Positions 53,545-61,760 of a stretch of 64,000 bases of DNA are shown here, piece after piece. The notes below the pieces were generated by a model. That model did not search any database. It worked only from the letters and a program-made list of their open reading frames with translations, and was not told the DNA's origin. The position numbers and the translations under genes were made by a program. The first letter of the stretch is position 1. The number at the start of each line of letters is the position of its first letter. Source of the stretch: Nostoc sp. KVJ3 (GTDB taxonomy: Bacteria > Cyanobacteriota > Cyanobacteriia > Cyanobacteriales > Nostocaceae); assembly GCF_026127265.1 (NCBI RefSeq), contig NZ_WWFG01000002.1:2294001-2358000 (forward strand). Direction: 5' to 3'.

Positions 53545-55172
53545 ACTGCCACCCCTATTTTAGATTTTGGATTTTGGATTTTGGATTTAAGTAGCGGCTG
53601 AGTCTTCACCCAGACTCGATCTAATCCGCCACTAATGAGGTGATGTTGCTGATTAGCATCAAGTTCGGGATAATCTTGATGTTTGTGCATACCACGAGTT
53701 TCTTTCCGTTCAATGGCACTGCTGTACATCCATCGTGCTGTGGCTACCATCGCCGCAGCTTCTCGCGCCCGGATTAGCTCATTGTCTGATTTTACCCGAC
53801 TACTGCGAAGTTCTTGCCAAAGATGATTTAGCTTACCCAAAGACTCGGTTAAGCCTTGTTCTGTACGGAAATAATTCTTTTCATAAGGAAATACTTCAGC
53901 TTGAACTGCTTGAATAATTTCATCAGTTGCCAAAGTTTGAGAGCGATCGCTCCCACTATGTAATCCTACCTCCCCAACACCCTTAACTTGTCGTTGAGTT
54001 TTGTATTCTCCCAAACTACGGCTATATTCAGCAGCCGATTTCCCCGACCAATAGCCAGAAGAGATTGCCCAAGCTGCGTTGTGACTACCACCGCCCGTAA
54101 ATCCACCACAAATCAGTTCACGTGTAGCAGCATCTCCAGCCGCATAGAGTCCCCGCACAGAACTACTACAACTCTCATCTACAATCCGAATTCCTCCCGT
54201 GCCGCGCACAGTTCCTTCTAGGCGCAGAGTCACCGGAAAACGTTGAGTAAATGGATCGATACCTGCACGGTCAAAGGGTAAAAAGAAGTTGGGCTGTGCT
54301 AGACGCATAGATGCCCGCATTGATTCCGCTGCTTTGTCTATGATGGCGTAAACTGGCTGTTGTAGTAATGTCTCGGCAATTACTGACCGTCTATGAGAAC
54401 TTGCCCCCGGAATTACAGTACCGTCTTCGTAGGTGAAAGTTGCCCAATTATAAAACAGGGTTTTGGTAACTGAAGAAAAGGCGGGGGAGATGCCGTAAGC
54501 ATTAGAAAATTCCATACCAGACATCTCGGCTCCTGCTTCTGCCGCCATTAAATAACCATCCCCTGTTAAGACGTTGCATCCTAACGCTTTGCTGAGAAAC
54601 GCACAGCCGCCTGTGGCGATAATTGTAGATTGCGATCGCACTATCCATTTCTCACCAGTCTGACGATTCACACCTGTTGCACCAGCAACAGCACCATCGT
54701 CATCTACCAGTAGTTCTAAGGCGGGGCTGTTGTCTAAAATCTTGACTCCAGCGCGTTGAATTTGCCGCCGCATCAGGCGCATGTACTCTGGCCCTTGGAG
54801 CGATCGCCGATAGGGTTTGCCTTCATCGTCGGTAGGGAAGGGATAACCCCACTCTGCTAACTGATTGACGTTTGCATAGGTCTGATCGAGTACCCGATCC
54901 ATCCAACTGCGATCGGATAAAAACCCACCCAATGATTCCCGACTCGCCTTTGCAGTTTCTCGTGCTTCTGGATCGGGTGGTACATACCACACACCATTAC
55001 CAGATGCCGCAGCACATCCAGTCGTACCACAATATCCTTTGTCTACGAGGACAACTCTAGCTCCACTTGATGCAGCACTCCAAGCTGCCCAAGTTCCAGC
55101 TGGCCCACCTCCAATCACAAGCACATCTGCTTCTAAGTCGAGTTCAAAATCGGTTGTTAACGTCTTCAGCAT
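53541..55172 (-). CDS. FAD-dependent oxidoreductase, fumarate-reductase/AprA-like
   Basis: A 543-residue flavoprotein. The FAD fold reads ADVLVIGGGPAGTWAAWSAA (about 15-34) and VVLVDKGYCGTTGCAAASGN. Later motifs are STIIATGGCAFLSKALG, NVLTGDGYLMAAEAGAEMSG, FPVTLRLEGTVRGTGGIRIV, GLYAAGDAATRELICGGFTG and GGSHNAAWAISSGYWSGKSA. It belongs to the succinate dehydrogenase/fumarate reductase/adenylylsulfate reductase A group. Position between sulfonate genes suggests a redox step on an organosulfur compound; the exact reaction is unknown. The last residues (KSKIQNPKSKIG) are encoded by a heptameric repeat, so the native C-terminus has been altered. Confidence 0.87.
   Translation of the reverse strand: MLKTLTTDFELDLEADVLVIGGGPAGTWAAWSAASSGARVVLVDKGYCGTTGCAAASGNGVWYVPPDPEARETAKASRESLGGFLSDRSWMDRVLDQTYANVNQLAEWGYPFPTDDEGKPYRRSLQGPEYMRLMRRQIQRAGVKILDNSPALELLVDDDGAVAGATGVNRQTGEKWIVRSQSTIIATGGCAFLSKALGCNVLTGDGYLMAAEAGAEMSGMEFSNAYGISPAFSSVTKTLFYNWATFTYEDGTVIPGASSHRRSVIAETLLQQPVYAIIDKAAESMRASMRLAQPNFFLPFDRAGIDPFTQRFPVTLRLEGTVRGTGGIRIVDESCSSSVRGLYAAGDAATRELICGGFTGGGSHNAAWAISSGYWSGKSAAEYSRSLGEYKTQRQVKGVGEVGLHSGSDRSQTLATDEIIQAVQAEVFPYEKNYFRTEQGLTESLGKLNHLWQELRSSRVKSDNELIRAREAAAMVATARWMYSSAIERKETRGMHKHQDYPELDANQQHHLISGGLDRVWVKTQPLLKSKIQNPKSKIGVAV
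53561..53589. repeat. Heptameric STRR inside a coding end
   Basis: About four copies of GATTTTG (CAAAATC on the coding strand) lie within the last codons of the AprA-like gene. Short tandemly repeated heptamers are a known Nostocales feature, usually intergenic. Confidence 0.8.
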
Positions 55173-55809
55173 TTACAATTTCCCTCATCGATAAAGTCTT
55201 AAGCATCAAGTCTTCAACCCACCGATGCCGCACTAGCATTCATATCAGAAGTCTGTTTGTCTGCCTACTTGACGGCTCATCAGTAGGCCCAATGGTTCTT
55301 TAAGACAGGTTGTTATTAGACTATTTTCTATAAACAACTTTAACTTGATCGATTTACCGTATTTTACGATATAACAAAGCATTTCACAGTTTTCGCTAAA
55401 AAGCAAGTACTCCAGGAAATGAATTTAATAGTAAAGTTATGTAAAAAGCTTTTTCTTATCTATCCGAAGAGCCTTGCTTTTTAGAGTTTTTGTGTATACA
55501 TCCAATCTTTCTCTAGGTTCCAACTACTTATTACAGGAGGCGCACTGTATTTTTACCACAATATAGAAACCCTCATAGGATAAGAGGCGTTTCTAATTCA
55601 CATTAGGCGTAACTTGTATTTTTCAACACAGCAATCCTGACTATAAAGCTGTCATAATTGCTAACTAAGGAGTTAGTTCTTCTGGTAGCCCTTTTTTACT
55701 AATAGTTAAATTAGGCTTGATTTTTAGATAATATCGGGTAAAATTTTGACTATAAAGTACGGTAATTCGATCGGATAATCGTATATTTTGCTCTCATGCC
55801 CTGATAAAT
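55173..55809. promoter_or_regulatory. Divergent promoter region of the sulfonate cluster
   Basis: 637 bases between the leftward flavoprotein gene and rightward SsuD. It must contain both promoters. TAAAAAGCAAG (55397-55407) and CTTGCTTTTTA (55473-55483) are perfect inverted arms 65 bases apart, and CTAACTAAGGAGTTAG near 55661 is a small palindrome. No known regulator site was identified and no gene is seen. Confidence 0.4.
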
Positions 55810-56958
55810 ATGCAAATTCTCTGGTTTATTCCTACTGGATCTCATGACGGACGGTATTTAGGCACAGATATTGGCTCTCGTGTTGCCACACCTGATTATT
55901 TGCAGCAAATTGCTCAAGCTGTGGATAATTTAGGTTACACGGGCGCATTGTTACCCACAGGTAATTCTTGTGAGGATGCTTGGATAACTGCTGCCGCTTT
56001 CATATCTGTCACCAAGCAGATGAAATTTCTTGTGGCAATTCGCCCAGGAATTACTTCTCCAGGTGCTGCGGCTAGGATGGCAGCAACATTTGACCGGATT
56101 TCTAAAGGAAGATTATTGATTAATGTAGTGACAGGTGGAGATCCGGTGCAACTAGCTGGGGATGGTTTACATCTTGGTCATGACGATCGCTATGATTTAA
56201 CCGATGAATTTCTCACAGTTTGGCGGGGTATGGTCAGTGGGGAAACAGTGGATTTCAAAGGAAATTACCTAGATATCAAAGGTGGTAAGCTTTTATTCCC
56301 ACCAGTACAAAAACCCTATCCACCCTTATGGTTTGGTGGTTCATCTGCTGCTGCGAAGCGGGTTGCTGCTAAACATATAGATGTTTACCTGACTTGGGGT
56401 GAACCTCCACAACAAGTTGCCCAAAAGATTGCTGAAGTTAAGCGACTAGCGGCTGAACAAGGTAGAACAGTCCGCTTTGGGATTCGCTTGCATGTAATTG
56501 TGCGAGAAACCGAGTCTGCGGCTTGGGATGCTGCCAATGAGCTAATTAAGTATGTTGATGACGATGCGATCGCAAAAGCTCAAGAGAGCTTGGCTAATTC
56601 TGATTCTGAAGGACAGCGGCGGATGAGTCAACTACATAGTGGTAGTCGAAAAGCCTTAGAGATTAGCCCCAACCTCTGGACAGGAATTGGTTTGGTGCGG
56701 GGTGGTGCTGGTACGGCCCTTGTTGGAGATCCTGACACTGTTGCCGCGAGGATGCTGGAATATCACAATTTGGGGATAGAAACTTTCGTATTCTCTGGAT
56801 ATCCCCATTTAGAAGAAGCATATCGCACCGCCGAATTATTATTTCCCCGCCTACCTTTACAGAGCGAAACTACACCACTAACGCCACCAGTATTGAGTAC
56901 TATTAGCGAAATCGTTGCCACTGAAAAATTTGCTAAACACCTAACAAGTGCTTCATGA
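55810..56958 (+). CDS. ssuD: FMNH2-dependent alkanesulfonate monooxygenase
   Basis: A 382-residue luciferase-like flavin monooxygenase very similar to SsuD: MQILWFIPTGSHDGRYLGT, GALLPTGNSCEDAWITAAAF, FLVAIRPGITSPGAAARMAA, LINVVTGGDPVQLAGDG, LWFGGSSAAAKRVAAKHIDV, FSGYPHLEEAYRTAELLFPR. The enzyme uses reduced FMN and oxygen to split alkanesulfonates into sulfite and aldehyde. The cysteine in TGNSCEDAW corresponds to the conserved SsuD active-site cysteine. Followed by ssuC and ssuB. A flavin reductase (SsuE) gene is not seen in the window. Confidence 0.95.
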   Translation: MQILWFIPTGSHDGRYLGTDIGSRVATPDYLQQIAQAVDNLGYTGALLPTGNSCEDAWITAAAFISVTKQMKFLVAIRPGITSPGAAARMAATFDRISKGRLLINVVTGGDPVQLAGDGLHLGHDDRYDLTDEFLTVWRGMVSGETVDFKGNYLDIKGGKLLFPPVQKPYPPLWFGGSSAAAKRVAAKHIDVYLTWGEPPQQVAQKIAEVKRLAAEQGRTVRFGIRLHVIVRETESAAWDAANELIKYVDDDAIAKAQESLANSDSEGQRRMSQLHSGSRKALEISPNLWTGIGLVRGGAGTALVGDPDTVAARMLEYHNLGIETFVFSGYPHLEEAYRTAELLFPRLPLQSETTPLTPPVLSTISEIVATEKFAKHLTSAS

Positions 56959-56960
56959 AT

Positions 56961-56990
56961 AATTCGTAATTAAAGAGCAAATTACGAATT
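56961..56990. repeat. Inverted repeat after ssuD
   Basis: AATTCGTAATT and AATTACGAATT flank an 8-base loop directly after the ssuD stop. It may stabilise the ssuD mRNA end or act as a weak terminator. Related ATTACGAATT sequences occur near 2690. Confidence 0.5.
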
Positions 56991-57030
56991 GTCTTGACAA
57001 TGCTTATAGATTCATACTTGCGTAGATATA

Positions 57031-57057
57031 AAATCCAAAATCCAAAATCTAAAATTC
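57031..57057. repeat. Heptameric STRR directly before ssuC
   Basis: Three to four AAATCCA/AAAATCT heptamers end one base before the ssuC start codon. The repeat occupies the place of a ribosome site. Confidence 0.75.
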
Positions 57058-57058
57058 C

Positions 57059-57886
57059 ATGACTATTACCTTTAAACACAGCAAAAGAGACAATAATATC
57101 TCTCTGAGCGAGGTATTAGAAAACCCGCAAATTGAAAAAATAGTTCCCTGGATTGTGCCCGTTCTAGTTCTATTACTTTGGGAATTAGCTTCCAGAACTG
57201 GTTTACTCTCAACCAGAATTTTACCAGCCCCCAGTGGCGTAATCGTTACAGCAATTAAACTAGGCTCCACCGGAGAACTGTTTCAAAATATAGCAATTAG
57301 TGCTGGGCGGGCAATATCTGGTTTTATAGTTGGTGGCAGCATTGGGTTCGCTTTAGGATTGCTCAATGGCTTTTCTCGTGTGGCAGAAAAGTTATTAGAT
57401 AGTTCCCTGCAAATGCTCCGAACTATCCCTAATTTGGCATTAATTCCGTTGGTAATTCTCTGGTTTGGTATTGGCGATCAAGCTAGATTATTTCTAGTAT
57501 CTATGGGGGTATTTTTCCCTTTATATCTCAATACATTTCATGGTATTCGTAGTGTTGATCCTGGACTGATTGAAATGGGAAAAGTCTATGGATTGAAAAC
57601 ACCGCAACTTCTGTGGCAAATCATTTTTCCAGGAGCCTTGTCTTCGATTCTCGTTGGTGTCCGTTTTTCTTTGGGGATTATGTGGCTGACATTAATTGTG
57701 GCAGAAACGATCGCAGCAGATTCTGGACTTGGTTATATGGCAATGAATGCCCGCGAGTTTATGCAAACCGATGTTGTGGTCTTGAGTATTGTGATCTATG
57801 CACTGCTGGGTAAATTAGCAGATGCTGTTGCCAGAGGATTAGAAACAAAATTTTTGGCTTGGAATCCCAATTATCAAAAGTCATAA
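57059..57886 (+). CDS. ssuC: Sulfonate ABC transporter permease
   Basis: A 275-residue inner-membrane permease of the SsuC/TauC type. About six membrane segments, beginning IVPWIVPVLVLLLWELASRT. The BPD_transp_1 signature and EAA loop are GLIEMGKVYGLKTPQLLWQI then IFPGALSSILVGVRFSLGIM; WLTLIVAETIAADSGLGYMA follows as in SsuC. Residues near 70-90 read ISAGRAISGFIVGGSIGFAL. It forms the membrane channel with SsuB. A heptameric repeat directly precedes the ATG and no Shine-Dalgarno is visible. Confidence 0.93.
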   Translation: MTITFKHSKRDNNISLSEVLENPQIEKIVPWIVPVLVLLLWELASRTGLLSTRILPAPSGVIVTAIKLGSTGELFQNIAISAGRAISGFIVGGSIGFALGLLNGFSRVAEKLLDSSLQMLRTIPNLALIPLVILWFGIGDQARLFLVSMGVFFPLYLNTFHGIRSVDPGLIEMGKVYGLKTPQLLWQIIFPGALSSILVGVRFSLGIMWLTLIVAETIAADSGLGYMAMNAREFMQTDVVVLSIVIYALLGKLADAVARGLETKFLAWNPNYQKS

Positions 57887-58020
57887 ATACCAAATTAGCC
57901 AAAAGTTAAAATTAAAACTTTTCAACTTTTGACTTCTATTAATTTTGAGGGTGAATTCTAAGTTCTATATTTCACCAAATAATTAAATCTCAATTTCTCT
58001 AAAAACAGGAGGTTTTGCAA

Positions 58021-58791
58021 GTGAGTTCTAATATACAGGGCACGCAACTAAGTATTTTGGATTTGACGAAGACTTTTGGTAAGAAAACTGTTTTAAATTC
58101 GCTGAATTTAGAAGTTGAACCAGGTGAATTTGTCGCTATTGTCGGACGTAGCGGTTGTGGTAAGAGTACTTTATTGCGTCTTATATCAGGATTAGATAAA
58201 GCAAGTTCAGGTGGAATACTATTGGATGGAGAACCACTGCGTAGACTCAGCGGCTCTGTAAGAGTAATGTTTCAAGATCCTCGTTTGTTACCGTGGAAGC
58301 GCGTTATCCAAAACGTAGGGTTAGGTCTACAAGGCGATTGGCGTGAAAAAGCTTTGTGGGCACTCAATAAAGTCGGACTCAAAGATAGGGCTGATGAGTG
58401 GCCTTATGTTTTATCTGGTGGACAACGACAACGGGTGTCATTGGCAAGAGCGTTAGTCAGTCAACCCCGTTTGTTATTGTTAGATGAACCTTTGGGAGCA
58501 TTAGATGCTCTAACTCGCCAAGAAATGCAGAATTTGATTGAGAATCTGTGGCAAGAGCGGAGATTTACTGCGTTTTTGGTAACTCACGATGTAGAAGAAG
58601 CTGTAGCTTTGGCAGACCGAGTGATAGTGATTGATGAAGGACAAATTTCTCTCGATCTACCTGTGAAACTTTCACGCCCACGAGATAGAAGTAGCGAAGT
58701 ATTTATTAATATTAGAGAAGCAGTTCTCCAGCGAGTAATGAACAATGAAAGTAATCAGCCAAACAACCAATTATTGCAGTTGAGTAGTTAA
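58021..58791 (+). CDS. ssuB: Sulfonate ABC transporter ATP-binding protein
   Basis: A 256-residue ATPase: Walker A GRSGCGKST (42-50), Q-loop VMFQDPRLLPWKRV, signature LSGGQRQRVSLARAL, Walker B LLLLDEPLGALD and the switch histidine in LVTHDVEEAV. The DPRLLPWK sequence is typical of SsuB/TauB. The start is GTG 58021, 8 bases after a consensus AGGAGG; a TTG at 58015 is in frame but too close to it. It energises uptake through SsuC. Confidence 0.95.
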   Translation: MSSNIQGTQLSILDLTKTFGKKTVLNSLNLEVEPGEFVAIVGRSGCGKSTLLRLISGLDKASSGGILLDGEPLRRLSGSVRVMFQDPRLLPWKRVIQNVGLGLQGDWREKALWALNKVGLKDRADEWPYVLSGGQRQRVSLARALVSQPRLLLLDEPLGALDALTRQEMQNLIENLWQERRFTAFLVTHDVEEAVALADRVIVIDEGQISLDLPVKLSRPRDRSSEVFINIREAVLQRVMNNESNQPNNQLLQLSS

Positions 58792-59044
58792 TATTGAGCT
58801 TTGCTTAGTTGATTAATGTGATGCTTGAGGTAGCCGTGGTAAATAGGCTACTTCGAGATTATAACTTCCTCTTAAAAAACAGCTATAGCAATCAAAAAAT
58901 ATTTTTAACACTCAAAATACCTCTATGCGGCTCTGGGTGCTTTCTCTATATTCACAACTTAGATAAACAAGAACATAATAACTATTAATTTATATTATTT
59001 TATTAAAAATAAACAATAAATATCTATTATTTCTAATTAATCTA

Positions 59045-59548
59045 ATGATAATTAAAGAATTAACAAGGTATGATGCAGAAAATTATAGACAGATCAGATT
59101 AGAAGCTTTATATAGAAATCCAGATTCATTTGGTACAACATATCAAGAAGAAGCAATTAAGACGATAGAACAATTTCGGGATAGAATCTCAATAGATAAC
59201 AACAACTTTATTTTGGGCTGCTTTGAGGATAAAGAGTTAATTGCAATAGTCGCATTTCACCAAGAATCAAGAATAAAACTCAGGCATAAAGCATATATTA
59301 GTAGTATGTATGTTCAAGAAGAATATCGAGGAAAACGTATAGGTAAATTATTACTAAATGAATTAATTGAAAGAGCAAAAACTATTATTGAGATAGAAAT
59401 ATTATTGCTTGATATTGTTCAAAATAATTTCTTCGCAAAACAACTTTATTTATCGTTGGGTTTCCAAATATATGGATTAGAGAAAATGGCGTATAAATTT
59501 AATAATCAATATTTTGATCTGGAGCTTATGTATTTAAAGATTAAGTAA
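59045..59548 (+). CDS. GNAT family N-acetyltransferase
   Basis: A 167-residue acetyltransferase: N-terminal ITRYDAENYRQIRLEALYRN-like segment (LTRYDAENYRQIRLEAL), the core strand YISSMYVQEEYRGKRIGKLL with the acetyl-CoA loop EEYRGKRIG, then ILLLDIVQNNFFAKQLYLSL and GFQIYGLEKMAYKF. It acetylates an amine of unknown identity. It is much more AT-rich than its neighbours, which suggests horizontal origin. It sits between ssuB and the dehydrogenase pair. Confidence 0.88.
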   Translation: MIIKELTRYDAENYRQIRLEALYRNPDSFGTTYQEEAIKTIEQFRDRISIDNNNFILGCFEDKELIAIVAFHQESRIKLRHKAYISSMYVQEEYRGKRIGKLLLNELIERAKTIIEIEILLLDIVQNNFFAKQLYLSLGFQIYGLEKMAYKFNNQYFDLELMYLKIK

Positions 59549-59668
59549 AAAGAGCTAAATTCTTACTAAATATCATAATTTATACCAAGAAAAAATGGCA
59601 CTCAGTTTTTTATAAAACAGAGGCAATTTCCAGAGATAATCCTGTAAAGAAAGAAGAGGTAATCTACA

Positions 59669-60616
59669 ATGAAGCTCATTTTGCCACTCGATTTGGTTGC
59701 TGACATTGAGCCTCATCTACCGCCTGATACAGAGGTTGTTAGGGTAGATATTGAAGGAAATTTAGATGGGGATGCTAGCGATGCTGAAGTTTATTTCAGT
59801 TGGTTTTTATCTAGAAGTCCGACGCTCCATAAAATAATAGCAGCAGCACCTACATTGCGTTGGCATCATGCACCAAATGCAGGTGTGAATCACATCTTGA
59901 CACCAACTTATTTGGAAAGAGATATTATCCTCACAAATGGGGCTGGAGTACATGGAATTCCGATCGCAGAATTTGTGATCGCTTATATACTGGCTCATGC
60001 CAAACACCTGCCAGAATTATATGCTTTACAGGCAGAACGTCACTGGAAAAGAGGCTTTGCTATCGAAGAGTTGACAGATGCGACTTTGCTAATTATCGGT
60101 GCTGGTGGTATCGGTCAAGAAATCGCTGCCCGTGCTAAACCCTTCGGCTTAAGAATTATTGGCAGTCGCCGTCATCCCCAAGAGCTACCAAATTTTGATA
60201 GAGTAGTGGGTGCTGATGAATGGCGATCGCTCCTCCCAGAGGTTGATTATGTAGTGATTGCAACACCACTAACTCCAGAAACCAAAGAATTTATTGATGA
60301 ATCTGTATTGCGAGCGCTGCCAAATCATGCTTACCTAATTAATATTGCTCGCGGTGGCGTAGTTGATGAATCGGCATTAATAAAAGCGCTCACTCAAGGT
60401 TGGATTGCAGGTGCAGCATTAGACACAGTTAATTCCGAACCGTTACCACCAGAAAGTCCTTTGTGGTCACTTCCAAATATCTTTATTACACCTCATACTT
60501 CCGGTCATTCACCAAAAAGTAAACAGCGTTCAATAGCACTATTTATCGACAATCTGAAGCGTTACCAAGCTGGTCAGCCGTTACGAAATGTAGTAGATAA
60601 GGAAGCGGGATACTAA
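59669..60616 (+). CDS. D-2-hydroxyacid dehydrogenase, first of a tandem pair
   Basis: A 315-residue NAD(P)-dependent dehydrogenase. The dinucleotide motif is GAGGIGQEIAARAKPFGLRI followed by GSRRHP; two arginines there suggest NADP preference. Catalytic Arg is in LINIARGGVVDE, Glu in TVNSEPLPPESPLW and His in FITPHTSGHSP. These reduce 2-keto acids such as glyoxylate or hydroxypyruvate. A closely similar copy follows after 102 bases. A good GAAAGAAGAGG ribosome site precedes the ATG. Confidence 0.92.
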   Translation: MKLILPLDLVADIEPHLPPDTEVVRVDIEGNLDGDASDAEVYFSWFLSRSPTLHKIIAAAPTLRWHHAPNAGVNHILTPTYLERDIILTNGAGVHGIPIAEFVIAYILAHAKHLPELYALQAERHWKRGFAIEELTDATLLIIGAGGIGQEIAARAKPFGLRIIGSRRHPQELPNFDRVVGADEWRSLLPEVDYVVIATPLTPETKEFIDESVLRALPNHAYLINIARGGVVDESALIKALTQGWIAGAALDTVNSEPLPPESPLWSLPNIFITPHTSGHSPKSKQRSIALFIDNLKRYQAGQPLRNVVDKEAGY

Positions 60617-60649
60617 AGAATTAAAAATTAAAAATTAAAAATTAAAAAT
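60617..60649. repeat. Heptameric STRR between the dehydrogenase pair
   Basis: Four AATTAAA heptamers directly after the first dehydrogenase stop, followed by a further CCAAAAT-type stretch near 60680. Confidence 0.8.
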
Positions 60650-60718
60650 GAAGAGGTATTGACGATTGGGTTGCACAATCCAAAATTAAAAATCCAAAAT
60701 GGAATTAAGGAGTAGCAA

Positions 60719-61669
60719 ATGGTCAAACTAATTTTACCCGATCATCTCATTGCTGATATTGAGCCACACCTACCATCTGATATAGATGTTGTGGAGGTGG
60801 ATAGTGAAGGTAATCTTGATGGTGATGCCAGTGATGCAGAAGTTTATGTGAACGGATTTTACCTCAAAACTTCTACTCTTGACAAAGTGCTGACAGCAGC
60901 GCCCAGGCTGCGTTGGCAACAGTCGCCGAGTGCTGGCGTGAATCATATCCTCACGCCAAATTTTTTGCAAAAGGATATTATTCTCACTAATGGCGCAGGG
61001 GTTCATGCGATTCCAATTTCGGAATTTGTACTGGCATTCATGCTGTATCACGCCAAGAATCTGCGGAAATTGCAAACTTTGCAGGATGCACACACTTGGG
61101 TAAGAGGTGTATTTCTTGAAGAGTTAGCAGACGCGACTTTATTAATTCTCGGTACTGGGAATATTGGTCAAGCGATCGCGGCTCGCGCTCAAGCCTTTGG
61201 TGTTAAAGTTTGGGGTAGTCGCCGTCATCCCGAACCCCTACCAAATTTTGACAAGATTGTAGGTGCTGATGAATGGCGATCGCTCCTGCCAGCAGCCGAC
61301 TATGTAGTAATTGCTACGCCACTAACTCCAGAAACTAAAGGCTTGATCGATGAAGCTGCATTGCGCTCTATGCGTCAGTCTGCTTACCTAATTAATATTG
61401 CTCGTGGTGCGATCGTGGATGAAGCCGCATTGCTCACTGCACTACGTGAAGGATGGATTGCTGGTGCTGGATTAGATACTATGGCTACAGAACCTCTACC
61501 ACCGGAAAGTCCCTTATGGTCGTTGCCAAACGCCTTTATTACACCCCATTGTTCAGCCCTTTCGCCACGCTTGAGAGAGCGCATAGCACAACTGTTTATC
61601 GACAATCTTAAACGCTACCAAACTGGCAAGCCCTTACGGAACATCGTAGACAAGAAAGCAGGATACTGA
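60719..61669 (+). CDS. D-2-hydroxyacid dehydrogenase, second of a tandem pair
   Basis: A 316-residue paralogue of the previous enzyme with GTGNIGQAIAARAQAFGVKV, GSRRHPEPLPNFDKIVGADE, Arg in LINIARGAIVDE, Glu in TMATEPLPPESPLW and His in ITPHCSALSP. The nearly identical stretches (GADEWRSLLP..DYVVIATP) indicate a local duplication. Differences around the histidine (CSALSPRLRE against TSGHSPKSKQ) may give different substrate preference. A GGAG ribosome site lies before the ATG. Confidence 0.92.
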   Translation: MVKLILPDHLIADIEPHLPSDIDVVEVDSEGNLDGDASDAEVYVNGFYLKTSTLDKVLTAAPRLRWQQSPSAGVNHILTPNFLQKDIILTNGAGVHAIPISEFVLAFMLYHAKNLRKLQTLQDAHTWVRGVFLEELADATLLILGTGNIGQAIAARAQAFGVKVWGSRRHPEPLPNFDKIVGADEWRSLLPAADYVVIATPLTPETKGLIDEAALRSMRQSAYLINIARGAIVDEAALLTALREGWIAGAGLDTMATEPLPPESPLWSLPNAFITPHCSALSPRLRERIAQLFIDNLKRYQTGKPLRNIVDKKAGY

Positions 61670-61670
61670 T

Positions 61671-61751
61671 TGGGCATTGGGCATTGGGAAAGAAACTTGT
61701 TAAATTAATTCTCCCTGCCCCCTGCCCCTGCCCCCTGCCCCCTACCCCCTG
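61671..61751. repeat. STRR cluster (TGGGCAT and CCCCTGC heptamers)
   Basis: Two TGGGCAT units (61671-61684) and about five CCCCTGC units (61712-61751) fill the gap between convergent genes. Confidence 0.8.
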
Positions 61752-61760
61752 ACTCGCCAA

